Below, piece after piece: positions 45,744-56,786 of a stretch of DNA of 64,000 nucleotides (its first letter is position 1; each line of letters begins with the position of its first letter). The DNA comes from Achaetomium macrosporum. Its lineage: Eukaryota; Ascomycota; Sordariomycetes; Sordariales; Chaetomiaceae. The notes beneath the pieces were generated by a model. The model saw only the letters and a list, made by a program, of their open reading frames with translations, had not been told where the DNA came from and made no database searches. Where the stretch lies: the NCBI GenBank assembly GCA_033296875.1, contig MU860076.1:40450-104449 (forward strand), written 5' to 3'. Position numbers and translations under genes: made by a program.

Positions 45744-46592
45744 ATGGCTACCACGACGGCAGACGCGAAGGCGATCGGCGAGCTGAATCGCGAGTGGTTT
45801 GAGTAAGACGCCTTTCATATTTTTTTGGTTTGATGATGTTCATCTGACTTATAGTAACCTCGGATAGCTCGGTAGCTGAATCCGCGTACAAGATTGAATG
45901 GGTACGCGACCTTGTCCACCAGATCAGCACGTTTTTGCGAGAAAACGTCGAATGGATTGGCCAGCCGATTGGGTCTGATCTGCGGGTTCTTGATTATGCA
46001 TGTGGTGCCGGGATCGTTTCTATGGTAAGACCGAGATCCTCCCTCAGGATCCATGCTGCATTAGGTGCGTAAAACATGTGTGCTGACGCGCGACCATGGC
46101 CAGGCATTGGCGCCGTTCGCCTCAGTCCTTCGGGGTATAGACATCTCGGGTGGTATGGTGGAGCAGTACAACGACACAGCGCGCCACCTAGGTTTATCGC
46201 CGGAGCAGATGCGCGGCGTTCGAGGCAACTTGCTTGAAGACGGCGAGTTTGCCGCCGGCGGCCCTGAGTTCACTGGCTTCCACATCGCTGTCATGTCCAT
46301 GGCGCTTCACCATGTGGCAGATCCCGCGGGCATGATCAAGAAACTCGCCGAGCGTTTGGCTCCCGGCGGATCCTTGGTCATCGTCGACTGGGTTACACCC
46401 AAAAGCCCGCCGCCGGATCACCCGGCTGCCCACACCGTCACCCGTCACGGCTTCAGCGAGAAGGAGGTGAGAGAGATGTTTGCCGACGCAGGCCTGTCGG
46501 ATTACTCCTTCAGGCTGCACCCACGGAGGTCCAAGGTGCCCGGGGGAGAGACACAACAGGTGTTTTATGCAAGGGGAAGGACTGGAGCATGA
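45744..46592 (+). CDS. Class I SAM-dependent methyltransferase
   Basis: Predicted 234 residues from exons 45744-45802, 45868-46024 and 46104-46592. Intron 1 (45803-45867) must end at GGATAG; the nearer ATAG acceptor leads to a stop. Intron 2 is 46025-46103. Motif I is LRVLDYACGAGIVSM, followed by GIDISGGMVEQY (acidic ribose-binding Asp), a central SMALHHVADP and LAPGGSLVIVDW. This is the UbiE/COQ5-like Methyltransf_11/25 fold; substrate unknown. The C-terminal EVREMFADAGLSDYSF block is typical of small-molecule methyltransferases. The thioredoxin-reductase-like gene follows on the same strand after about 1 kb, so joint use is possible but unproven. Confidence 0.82.
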
Positions 46593-47549
46593 AGTGTAGT
46601 TGGTAGTCCCACTACTATAGTCCCTTAGCTACCTTACCTGATCACCCTGGATCGGTTCTGGCAATTGGAACTTGGAAGTTGCACAATGCCCTCTGGCCTA
46701 CGGCTTTTTAATTACCTGTCAGTCGAGGAACAACGGAACCTGAAGACGTATATCTACGAGCACTTTAATACATATATGAGCAAGACATAGTCAGCATGGA
46801 TACAGAATATTGCAGCTCAGTTTCTCCTTTAACACAGAAGAAGGACTCGGAAGCAGAGGTTGAATCTGAGACTAGTGCAGCCTATGTATGGCCTGGGCCT
46901 TGCAGTCAATCTGATTGAGGGGATACAAGCGACTAACACCATGGGCCAGATGCGACTTGTGTGAATGAACAACGCTGTACTATATAAACTGGCGAATAGC
47001 ATGGCAAATCCTCGCGATTGAAATACAGATCCACGGGCATTTGCCATATTCGCCAGTTTGTACGGTAATCTCAACGCGACCCGGAAACTTTCCATATGTT
47101 CGCGAAAACTCGCCGAGTGGTGCCTAGATTTACCGGAATCTTTCCACAACCAAGACTGACATCCATAAGGGGAATCCCCGACATCGAGGTATGATGTCGT
47201 GAAAGGGAGGACGGAGACATGTCGGAAGTATGGTCATCCGCATGGCCATACGGGAATCCGAGATCATCGGAGTCTCCCAAGCTCACCATCCCACATGATC
47301 CCTATTATTGAATCCTACGTCGGCCCTAGTATTCAGTGACACACTACACCCGGATGGTTAAATAGCACCTCCCTCGACAAAGCCTAGCCTCAGTAGTCCA
47401 TCATGCGGCTCTACCTCTGCGCCACACTTCCCCATATTATCTCTGTTCCCCGGATTTGGGCCTGTCTTGCCCCTAATAGTCGTCTTGCACCAGCACTAGC
47501 AGTCTCCCATCTTCATACTCAGTCCTGTCCCGCCAACACAAACACAGCC
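46593..47549. other. Spacer between methyltransferase and flavoprotein
   Basis: No supported gene. The reading frame of the next gene is open back to an ATG at 47403, so 47403-47549 may be coding instead of 5' leader. Confidence 0.45.
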
Positions 47550-48592
47550 ATGCCCGCCAACTCTTCGAAAGACGTCCTCATCATCGGCGGCGGCCCGGGC
47601 GGCCTCGCCACGGCAACCTCCCTCGCGCGCCAGCTCTACACCGCCGTGGTCTTCGACTCGGGCGTCTACCGCAACGCTCGCACCCACCACATGCACAACG
47701 TCCCGACCTGGGACCACCGCGACCCCCGCGAGTTCCGGGCCAAGGCGCGCGCCGACCTCCTCGCGCGCTACCACACCATCCACTTCGAGGACACGGCCGT
47801 CGCGTCCGTCCGCCGCACCGAAGACGGCCGCTTCGAGGCGACCGATGCCAGCGGCACCACCTGGACCGGCAAGAAGGTTGTTCTCGCGTCCGGCGTGCGA
47901 GATGTCTACCCGGACATTCCGGGGTACGACCAGGTCTGGGGTCGCGGGGTGTACCATTGTCTGTTCTGCGACGGGTACGAGGACCGGGGCGCCGCGTCGG
48001 CCGGTGTTCTGGCTGTTGACGACCTTGGCAAGGCCGCGCATACCCTCCATGTCGCGCGCATGGCTAAGCGGCTGGCGGAGAAGGTCGTAGTCTACACGAA
48101 CGGTACGCCCGAGCTTTTGAAGGAGGTTGCCGCTGCGCTGGGCCCGGATCCCGCCATCGTGCTCGACGACCGCCGGGTGATTCGGCTTCAGAAGGCCAAG
48201 GAGGAGTCGTCTGAGGTAATTGTGCATTTGGAGGATGGGACGACGGTGTCGCATGGTTTTATGGTATGGTTACCTCCCGTTTCACCCTTTTCGCCAGTCT
48301 TTCCCTTTTTCTTTTCTTTTTTTCTTTCCGGCGGCGCTGGGACTCATCGCACCCGCAGACACACAAGCCTAAGACCCAGGTCAATGGCCCGTTCGTCGAA
48401 CAGCTTGGACTGGAGATTAACGAGATGGGCGTCATCAAAACGAATCCGCCTTTCTACGAGACGACTGTCCCCGGCGTGTTTGCTATTGGGGACTGTGCAT
48501 CCCCAATGCACGCCGTCGTGAACGCCTTGGCGATGGGTGCGTTTGCGGCGGGCGGGCTCGCTGCCCAGTTGGGAGCTGAGCCAGCCGAGTAA
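47550..48592 (+). CDS. Thioredoxin-reductase-like FAD/NAD(P) oxidoreductase
   Basis: Predicted 315 residues from exons 47550-48263 and 48359-48592; the intron 48264-48358 (GTATGG...CCCGCAG) is phase 0 with a long polypyrimidine tract. The FAD-binding motif VLIIGGGPGGLATATSLARQ begins at about residue 9, the redox-active CLFC pair lies in YHCLFCDGYED, and the C-terminal FAD contact is FAIGDCASPM. The NADP loop region is VLAVDDLGKA, lacking the usual GxGxxA/G, so cofactor use may differ from true thioredoxin reductases. It belongs to the fungal class II group that includes GliT-like disulfide oxidases as well as catabolic members. I chose the ATG at 47550 because it sits just before the FAD motif; starting at 47403 would add 49 residues. 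Confidence 0.83.
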
Positions 48593-48830
48593 TCCATTAC
48601 ATAGTCCTAGACTGTAGTTAATGATTGAAACGACGATTGGCATGGATCGAGTCGTTAGTATCAAGGCACATGATCCCGTTCCGCTAGTATACATAAAGAC
48701 CACGAAGTTTCGGTGTTCAACAACATTCTTCAGACACGTGGAAGATCTAGAATCTTAGCCGGCAGTTGATCAATATAGACGAGTGGTGATGGTTGCTCCC
48801 AGCTTAGACTATGGTAATGATCGAGTTCGC

Positions 48831-49979
48831 CTAAGGATTTTCATAGGGCGGCTGGATCATGTGCGCCCCGTCTTTGCGTTCCGGCCTCAACTTCTTCAAG
48901 TCCACGTCCGGAAAAAGGCGCAAGTTAACCGGATGCAAGGTCTTGATCCTCTTGATCCTCGCCTCGCCAAAGCCCGACTCTCTGGAGATCGGCAGTGCGC
49001 CCAGCGCCTTGCGCTCCTCGTCCGTGATGTCGTTGTGGTGATTGGTCAAGGGGACGCCGCAGATCTTACAAAATGACTTGTAGAGAACGTGGCGTGCGAA
49101 GCTGTACTTGCCGATGTTGGACGGGTCGCTCGCGAAGAGGACCACTTTCTCTCGGATTGGGTACACCCAAATGTAGCCGTTCTGTTCGTTTGTGTTAACT
49201 GTGGCCCTCTTTGTTTGTAATATGGCAGAGACGCCGGTGTGTACTTACCCTCGAGCAGATGCTACAGTTGCAGTCCACTATAGGCTCGTCGAACGTCTCG
49301 TCCAGCGGCTTGCTCTGGAAAGCCACGGTGACCGCGCCGCAGTGACAGGAGCCGGTGTACAGCTTGTGGCCTTCGAATGCCGCTGGCAGGGGCCCTTTGT
49401 GTTGCGGATGTTCATACTTGTCGCCTAGAGCAGCACCATCGTATCTTTTCTTCGTGGTCAAAGGCAAGTCCGCTCCTGGGATTCTGGACAGGGCAAGACT
49501 TACTGTTGTATCTCCAACTGCCATGGATTCACGCCTTGTAGGGCACGAGCCTGGTGCCCGCATCAGCATTCGCTTTCTGTGGAAAAGAGATGTGTGTTCT
49601 CAACCCACATTAATGGCTAGCTTGCTTTCATCAACGGATTCCGCCATGAGTGGCGTGGCACATGTAGGGCAGAACTGCGACGTTTGTCAGCGCCATCTCG
49701 CCCGAACAGAGTTGGCTCGAGTTCCATGATCCGAACCTTATGGACAATTTTCCTCGACCCAAAAGTATAGTTTTTGAGGGCTGCGTCGTCGCCCTTTACA
49801 AATTGGGGTTTCGTTTTGGGAAAGACCCAGAGATAGCCCTTCTTATGGCAGATACTGCAGTTGCATTCATGTGCCAATTTGATTTCTGGTAGCTGTACCT
49901 CGTACACCAAGGCCTTGCAATGGCAATTGCCTCTGTACGTGCGCAGCTGCGCGTCCTCCTTCTCTGTGGACGTGGACAT
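48831..49979 (-). CDS. Tandem GFA/CENP-V-like domain protein
   Basis: Predicted 296 residues from four minus-strand exons: 49979-49737, 49674-49605, 49475-49249, 49181-48831. Two zinc-binding GFA (glutathione-dependent formaldehyde-activating enzyme-like) domains follow one another. Domain 1: GNCHCKALVYEV, CNCSICHKKGYLWVFP, FCPTCATPL. Domain 2: GSCHCGAVTVAF, CNCSICSRNGYIWVYP, FCKICGVPLTNH. Both have the full set of zinc Cys. Introns are 49736-49675, 49604-49476 and 49248-49182. Joining LAINVG to ADLPLTT across intron 2 keeps the frame and the inter-domain spacing, which favours one gene over two. The family binds glutathione adducts in some bacteria; in fungi function is unassigned. Start MSTSTEKED precedes domain 1 directly. 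Confidence 0.78.
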
Positions 49980-50283
49980 GTCGTGTAGACGGTGTAGGTG
50001 AAGTGGCTCTCAGTCGAGCCCTAATGTTGTTGAGCAAAGAGCGAGCTGAAAGCGGGAAGATCCGCTCTTTCCTCCTCTGTATCCCCAACAAAATGTATCG
50101 ATTCTCCAGACATCTACCCCGCACCGAGACGAAGCATGGATTTCTTTCCTCTGACTCCTCGCCGACACCATCTGTTACTCCTTCCATAATTGGTATGCAA
50201 TGCATCCTGCACATGCGACCCCATCATCTCCATCACGAATAAAGCCTGTTAGGCTGTTTCTTTCCGCCCAGAGGCCACCTGCC
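49980..50283. other. Short divergent promoter region
   Basis: About 300 bp separate the divergent GFA and F-box genes, so the two promoters must overlap or abut. No other feature seen. Confidence 0.5.
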
Positions 50284-51161
50284 ATGGTCATATCGATCAG
50301 TCCTAACCAGGAGGATGCGCTGCTCCGGGTTGCCGCAGACTGTAGCCGCGATCTCGAATTCTCCGTCCTCCACTCCCTTCCGGAGGTGCACGGGCCAGTT
50401 CTCCCATCCATCGCTCAGGCATTTCCAACGGCGCCTGTCTCCAGCCTGGGCACTCTCAGCCGACTTCCTACTGAGATCTTGGCATTGATATGTCTGTTCC
50501 TCGATGTTCGCGCTTGTTTCCGATTTCGCCAGGTCAACAGAGCGGCTAGGGTGTTGGTATCCGGGCTGGTGGAATACCGGCTGTCGCACATCACGGATTG
50601 GAAGCCCTCCGCGCCGTCCTACGGACCCAGCTGGACCCCTACTTCACTTTCCGTGGGCTCTACCAGCCACTCTGCAGCATGGAATGCCAACCTTGCGGCT
50701 CCTTTGGTGGATTTCTCTTCCTCCCAACAGCCGTGTGCTGCTGCTTCAAGTGCCTACGGAGCTCCCCGCAGCTTGCTCTTTTGGATTTTGCCCGAATACC
50801 GTTGATACCAAGCCTGAGAAAAGCCACGTTTTTCCAGACCCCGCGCAATACCCCAGAGCGGCTGCGTCGCCTGATACCTGTGCTACAAACTATGTCAGTC
50901 TACTATTACTGTATGGAAAACGGTCCCCAACACGGGCGGGTCCAACACGGGCGGGTGCACCTTGCCGCCAACACTGCCGCCAGCGAAGTTCTCAAACCAC
51001 TAGGCGTTACCCCTGGCGACTTGGATAGTCGTCGTCGGACTTACTTTGGCAATGGCATTGCCGACGAGAGGTACATGGCCGCAACCGCATTCCCTTTTCT
51101 GGACCGCGTCTCGGACAAGGTTGAGTACGGCATTAGCTGCAAGGGTGTCACATTGCTGTAA
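50284..51161 (+). pseudogene. Frameshifted F-box gene
   Basis: From the ATG at 50284 (MVISISPNQEDA) an F-box at about residues 59-95 (LSRLPTEILALICLFLDVRA, then CFRFRQVNRAARVLV) binds Skp1 in SCF ubiquitin ligases. Homology then jumps frame near 50585-50600: the original frame runs to a stop at 50803-50805 with low-complexity sequence. The frame that opens around 50598 instead carries the expected downstream part, with EALRAVLRTQLDPYFTF and the Cys-rich SFGGFLFLPTAVCCCFKCL, to 51161. No GT-AG intron fits between. Either a one-base indel inactivated the gene or there is an assembly error. Substrate-recognition region is otherwise well kept, so any inactivation would be recent. A 14-bp duplication (near 50930-50957) adds a repeated QHGRV. 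Confidence 0.68.
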
Positions 51162-52685
51162 TGGTGCAGACGCATCGCACCGAACAGGACTATGACCGCT
51201 GTGATCGCGTCTGCTCGAGAAATGGCTTCTTAGATCACTTTCAATCATGTCCAGAAGCCCAGCCTCTCTGGACTGACAGCTGCGCGGCGACCGTCGTTTG
51301 TTGATGAGCCCCAGCTCACGACGAAACGGGGGTGATCTGAATGAGTTAGGCTGCGATGAAGGCAGGACTCTGAACAGCAGAGGATTCTGAAGAAGAGCAG
51401 ACTCTGGAGAAGGGCAGGACGCTGAAAAAGGAGCCGCACTTTGAGAAAGAGCATCTGACGGGGAGCGGGACTCTGAAGAAGAGCGGGACTTCCAAGAAAG
51501 GCCGAGATAGGCGTGCTTATTAGACTGGTTGACTTAGGTTGCGAAGTCGTAGGTTTTGGGCCCATGCAAAACCCAAAAAGACCGCAGTGCCTTACAACCT
51601 GACGCTTTAGGGACCACTTACTCTTCTTGTTATTGTGGCTTTCTAGATCATTATGCTTAGCTCCCTGGTCGGTGCCAATTCCACTTGCTTCCCAGCACCT
51701 CCATGATGCCCGGCTACGACCGGCATCGGATAGAGTGAATGCGCTGCCTTGTTACAGCACGCCCAAGGAAGAGGGATGCATCAACCATAATCACTCTGGC
51801 TTATTCCGTTCCGCTCACACGGCCTAGCGTTTCTTTGTTCCGCCCTTGTCGTGTTGAAATCTAAACAATGACGGATTGAGCGAGTTCATAAGATGAGCTT
51901 CATATAGACCGACAGATATCACATCCGATCATCGCACAGACTTGGGCCCGACAGTCACTCCGCAGATCATCTCCATCGATATCTCCCATGGAAAGGACGA
52001 ACAATTTCCGCTATCTTTGCCGGCGCGCACCTCAAGTTTATTGTCCTCCTCCTTTGCACTGCCGAACCCCCGGCGTTGAGAGACATGCCACTCAGCTCTA
52101 TACATATTCTCCCACCTTCACGGTACTACAAAGAGACCCGATCATGACCACCCTCTTTTCTTTTCTTTTACCTTCCTTCTTTCTTTTTCCTCTCTATTTC
52201 CTTTTTCTTTTTAAGTCAAATCCATTGCCCAGTCTCTTTCCTTTTTGCAACCTGGCACAGCTGGGCATTTCCAACCCAACTACACTGTACGTTGCTACGA
52301 CGGACGAGTGCCTTCAAAAAAGGCCAAATGCCCATGCGCTAAAACTTGAACAACATGTTCAAAGGCGGAAAGCATTTCGGCAACCAACAAAGTCAATTCT
52401 GAATCGAAGATTGGAGGTGCTTCTCATGGGGGTCCGAGCGCGGGCCATGAACTCAAAACGCATGCCAATCAACTGACCGGCGTAAACAAAGCAACCTGAA
52501 GCACCCCCGGCCTCCAAACATCACTCTTCCATGGCTACACTCGATTTGTCACCCTTTCTCGCCGATGACGACCCCCAGCCTCCGCTCCATCGCCTTCCGC
52601 GCCCTGCCGCATCGTGTCGTCTTCCTCCTCTGGGAACACGTCAATGGCCACTATCATAGGCTTGCTGAGGTAGACGCGCCACTCG
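51162..52685. other. 1.5-kb spacer with degenerate purine-rich repeats
   Basis: Contains the tandem repeat at 51359-51490, a very pyrimidine-rich stretch at 52150-52250, and, at 52535-52685, out-of-frame coding similarity belonging to the next minus-strand gene. No separate gene supported. Confidence 0.45.
51359..51490. repeat. Degenerate tandem repeat, about 19-bp unit
   Basis: Six to seven imperfect units of the form GGGCRGGACTCTGAAGAAGA in head-to-tail order, purine-rich on the plus strand. Units differ by several bases and small indels. No coding role seen. Confidence 0.7.
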
Positions 52686-53928
52686 TCAGCCGGCTCCAGA
52701 AAGTTGCCGCGGTGCCGTGACCAAAGGCTCCACGACTAGGTCCACGGGATGTCCTTCGTGGTACCGTTCATCGGGGCTGATGAAGTGCGGCTCTATCCGT
52801 TTCGATTTCTTGTAAAGAAACCCATGTGCTTTGTCCATCTCCCGGTCCTTGAAATCGAAATCCCACATTGTGAAGCTGCATTGGATGCGCCTACCAACCA
52901 TGTGAGCTGCCTACTTCTCATGTCGAGTGCCGAGAAGGCGTTGTAGTCCTGAGACACTCGAGAAGCGGAAGGAGTTTTCACCGCACATACCAGTCAAATG
53001 TGACCACGAGGTCAGCAAGCTCGCTGAGGTCTTTGTGCAGAGATTCCTTGTCGACTCCCTCGTAGGGCTTGAACCAGCGACCCAGCTTCCGGGTGATAAG
53101 TTGAATCACGTATTCGCCTGTGTAGCGTGAGGTCTTGTTCAGGGCCAACTTCAGCAGATTCATGGTCAAGGAGCGCCACAGCATGACCCTGGCCTTCAAT
53201 CGATTCTCCATCAACTCCCGCCAGCCCACAGGGCGATTTCTCACTAGGTAGTCAGGAATTTCCTGCATATGCTGTCCCAAAGCGTCTGGCGTAAGACGTG
53301 CCAGAGCTGCGGCGACGTCAGCAAACAGGGAAGAGAATGCAAGGAAGAGAGGGAAGACGAGACGAGAAATGGTAATGGCAGGAAAGGGCCAGAATGGGAA
53401 CTGACGCTCTATGATGTGTAGGAGCTCAGCATAAGTTTTCCAGTGTTGTTCAGCTGGCCCCTCAAAGACGTCGTCAACAAGGATCCGCCAGATCCATGCT
53501 TCGAAGATAACTGGAGCGCGTCAGCATCTTGTCTGGTTTGTTTACGAGGCATACGGGGGGCTTGACTTGCCGTTTGCGCAGTTGCCCAGGTATTCCTCTG
53601 CCTTTGGCGCCCAGGTCTTCGCCATCTCCTGGGTTTCAGCATCGAAGGTGTTCCAGTTGACAGTTGCGGGGAAGTGCGTTGCGACTACGACGACGGCTGC
53701 TTGTAAATCCTCCCAGTTTTTCGTGACCTGATGGATGTGGTTAAAGTCATGAAAGGCGAATAAGTCAACCCTGTATCAATCGCTGACCCAACCCCTGATC
53801 AATTCCGTGTATTCCTGCCTGGAGAGATGACGCGCAAGCCCAAGTGCACGTGCAGTCGCGGGTCCAAGATCCACTGCATCGGCGAGGAATGCCGCATGGG
53901 ACTCGGGAGCAAGGGGTCGCTCTGCCAT
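52686..53928 (-). CDS. Conserved fungal protein of unknown function, 3' end probably frameshifted
   Basis: Predicted 340 residues from four minus-strand exons: 53928-53788, 53727-53571, 53510-52991, 52890-52686. Intron 2 (53570-53511) is a GC-AG intron with donor GCAAGT. The protein has WxxWxxxDFDFKDREMD-like and GHPVDLVVEPLV motifs shared by a widespread family of fungal hypothetical proteins; no catalytic motif is known. The reading stops at 52686 after VTAPRQLSGAG. In the neighbouring frame an apparently conserved end continues (NFLEPADEWRVYLSKPM, then MIVAIDVFPEEEDD) to a stop at 52535, so a one-base indel near 52710 is likely. The protein as read loses about 55 C-terminal residues. Start ATG 53928 gives MAERPLAPESHAAFL. 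Confidence 0.58.
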
Positions 53929-54516
53929 GGCGGCCGAATGCTGTGCCTTCTGGTCAGAGGAAGAATCTTTGCGTTTGCCTCACGGGATTCGGCGACTGCG
54001 ACACTTGGCAGGATTGGCGATGCTTGAGCTGGCGCTCCTCACAGCCTTGCACTTCCGGGGCAACGACGGGCGTAACATGGTGATAGGCAAAAGAGAAGGC
54101 AGCAAAGACAGCTTTGGGAGGACGCAGTGTTGAGTGGAATAAGACGAGCTGGCAGATTCAGGCAGCAAACAGGCTTAAATGGAGCGCAGGCACCAACTAC
54201 TCGGAACCGGGACAAACAAAGGCGTAAATAAAGGCGATGGATGGCCAACTCTGGGTTGGAGCACCCAATGACACGACGCGGCCGACAAAGATTTCCCAAC
54301 ATATTGCAGATATCCGGCGTTTGCTGTCCTGCTTTAGCTCAAAACAAGATGAGCTGTCAAAAATGGAGGGAAGCTTGCCGGCCTCTGGCCTGAGTGTTGT
54401 GTACTCTCAGCTGCATGTTCTTTGTACCTTGATGCCAGTCACCGGAGTCACCAGTCTATTAATACTTGCAGCGTCTCGCCACCCACAAGTTCAGTTCGGA
54501 AGATGCCGACAGCAGC
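53929..54516. other. Divergent spacer upstream of the Hsp70-like gene
   Basis: Presumptive promoters of the two divergent genes. Frames here are short and have no domains. Confidence 0.45.
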
Positions 54517-56786
54517 ATGAACAACGCAATCCCCAATCACCACATGGCTTGGGCCAGCCAGCCCAACCAGCTTCCCCCAAGTTTATCAGGTCCCCTGTCT
54601 TCTGTTTCGGGCTTCCAGCCAGATAACCCGTCAGGCTCATCGAACCCTCGGTTCGCGATTGGATTGGACCTGGGCACGACGTGAGCATGCCAACCCCCCA
54701 ACCCTCTTCCTCCCGCACCTTTTCTCTTCTTCTCTTCCTCGGCAGAAGATCGAGAACATAAAATGAAGACAGTACTGTGACTGAGCCACTGGTCACGTTC
54801 AGCTTTTCGGGAGGAACCGTGAAGGCCAGCAAACCTGGCTTCCGACACACACCATACTACTGGATCGAAGGGAACGCAGAAGCAGGCAGTGCTGATGCCT
54901 TCGGTCCCGGCCCCAAAGCCCCCACGCGACTTGCCTTGTACCCGCCCAGCCAAGGCGCCAGCGAGCCACACCGCTGGGGTTACCAGGTATCGGACGATGA
55001 AGAGTCATTTCGCTGGTTCAAGTTAGGGTTGGTCCACGAAGACGAGCTTCATGAAGACTTGCAGGGCGCGACTGAACTGGACGAAGCGCGCGCACTGCGT
55101 AGCCAGCACAAGGCCAAGGTGAGCGAGCTAGTGGAAATCTACATGAGGAAGCTGTGGGGCCACACCGTCCAACAGATCGCGTCACAGCACCACATGACCG
55201 GCGACCAGGTTGTCCAGGCCGAGATTCACGTCGTCCTCGGTGTCCCCGCCAACTGGAAGTCTGGGACGCGTCTCTCCCTTCTAAAAGCAGCTCGCGCGGC
55301 TGGCATTCCAGGCCAACACCCGCTGTCGACAGTCGAAACTTACATTGAGCCAGAGGCTGCTACCATCGCCCTCGTGGAGCATGGGGCCGTACCGGCCGAC
55401 CTGACCGTAGGCCTCGTCGTCCCCATAGACGCTGCTGCTTTCTGCGCCCCTTAGGACTGTCAGCTGACGCTTGGGACAGAGCGGCGACATTATCACAATC
55501 TGCGACTGTGGTGGGGGAAAATCGGTGAGTCGTTTTCTTCTTTTAATGTCCTCGCCCCCGGGCTCTCTGGCTCCATCCTCTGGCATACTCTGACCCTTGA
55601 GGGACTGCTAGGACGCCATCTCATTTGAAATACAACCAACGCAGCCGTTTGTCCTGGATGGATGCGTGCCAGCAGAAGCGCGGTTCTGCGGATCGGTCCA
55701 GTTGGAGAGCCTCTTCATGCAACGCCTCAAGAGCAAGATCCAAGCGCTGGCAGATCCAGACAAGGCTGCTACGCTTAGCTTTCGGGACATTCGACCTCTC
55801 TTCCACCGGCTATGGGAGCTGGGTATAAAGCGTCAATTTGATGGATCTTCGCGGGACTGGTCAGAGGTCATTCCCGACTATTTGCTTCGAAACGGCAACA
55901 GGCGGATCACCCGCCGCTCAGCAAACAGGACCGCCGCTGCCACCGTCACATTCACGGGGTAAGTGTGGCCCTCCTTCTGGGCACTGTTCTTTGGCGAGTC
56001 CGACTTTTCTAACAGTTTAGCAGAAGCGAGGCGGGAGAGCTTTTTGATCTAACAATCCGGAAAATTATCGGTTTAGTTGGGGATCAAGTCCGCGCCGTCT
56101 GGGAAAAGAAGAAAAGGCTGCCCAAGGTGCGCGGACAGGATGAAGGGTCGGCGTCCAAACATAGTACCAAAGCTGACCCTGCCTCCAACAGTTCGTCATC
56201 GTCTGTGGTGGCTTCAGCCAGAACCTGTACCTACGTACGAAGCTCGCCGAGGAGATTGATAGCTTGAACGCCGAGTACAAGCACAAACATCCCTCGGGCA
56301 CCATCAGGCGTGAGGTTGCCGAACCGTTATACGTGTGAGTCTGCGCCCGCAAGCGTTGTAACATCCATCGGTAGCAGTGGTCCTGACAGCTTAAAAGAGA
56401 GCAGGCTGTCTCCACAGGCTGTGCAATGCAGGCTTTTGAGCACCATATCGAGAAGTTCGAGATTCAACCTGGACCGTCGGTCCGAATCGCTTCGCGGATT
56501 GCCGGAAGCAGCTACGGAATTGCCACCCAGCAGGGGTTCCGGCAGTTCGTTACCCAGGTGTGACGGGGTGGCCTTGTTTCTCCCATTGACTCGGCGATAG
56601 GTACTAACCTGATCGTTGTAGGGAGACAGCTTGCCAGTAGCCCAGCCGAAGTTCATCGAGCTTCAGCTTCCCGATTTCGTCCTTGTCTCTGGATGGGGCG
56701 AGCTTACATCCGTCAGTTTAGTCATCGTCCGGGGACAAGCCACCCAGCTCGTACCCTCTGCACGAGGACGAGAGTCTGCGAAATGA
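54517..56786 (+). CDS. Hsp70-like ATPase-domain protein
   Basis: Predicted about 583 residues from exons 54517-54680, 54773-55406, 55480-55524, 55612-55958, 56024-56126, 56192-56332, 56405-56557 and 56622-56786. Actin/Hsp70 ATPase landmarks: phosphate 1 FAIGLDLGTT, phosphate 2 ICDCGGGKSDAISFEI, and adenosine loop FVIVCGGFSQNLYLRTKL. Phosphate 2 has Lys-Ser where canonical Hsp70 has Thr-Phe or Thr-Val. This places it in the divergent fungal Hsp70-like group (related to human HSPA12), of unknown client and function. The acceptor at 56010-56023 is TTTAGCAG, allowing one extra residue. The C-terminus is uncertain: exon 8 ends at 56786, but other frames on to about 56960 also look coding, so another intron or a frameshift may be involved. 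Confidence 0.7.

Noticed and set aside
45803..45854. Nearer acceptor (ATAG) for methyltransferase intron 1
   Set aside because: Leads to a stop codon within five codons; the GGATAG acceptor at 45867 keeps the frame.
49573..49608. A 36-nt intron between the two GFA domains
   Set aside because: Too short for a fungal intron; the 49604-49476 intron gives a better join.
49617..49979. Reading the GFA locus as two separate single-domain genes
   Set aside because: The frame-preserving 129-nt intron joins them, and the downstream half lacks a convincing own start.
51359..51490. CRISPR-like regular repeats
   Set aside because: Units are degenerate and directly tandem, without unique spacers; eukaryotic context.
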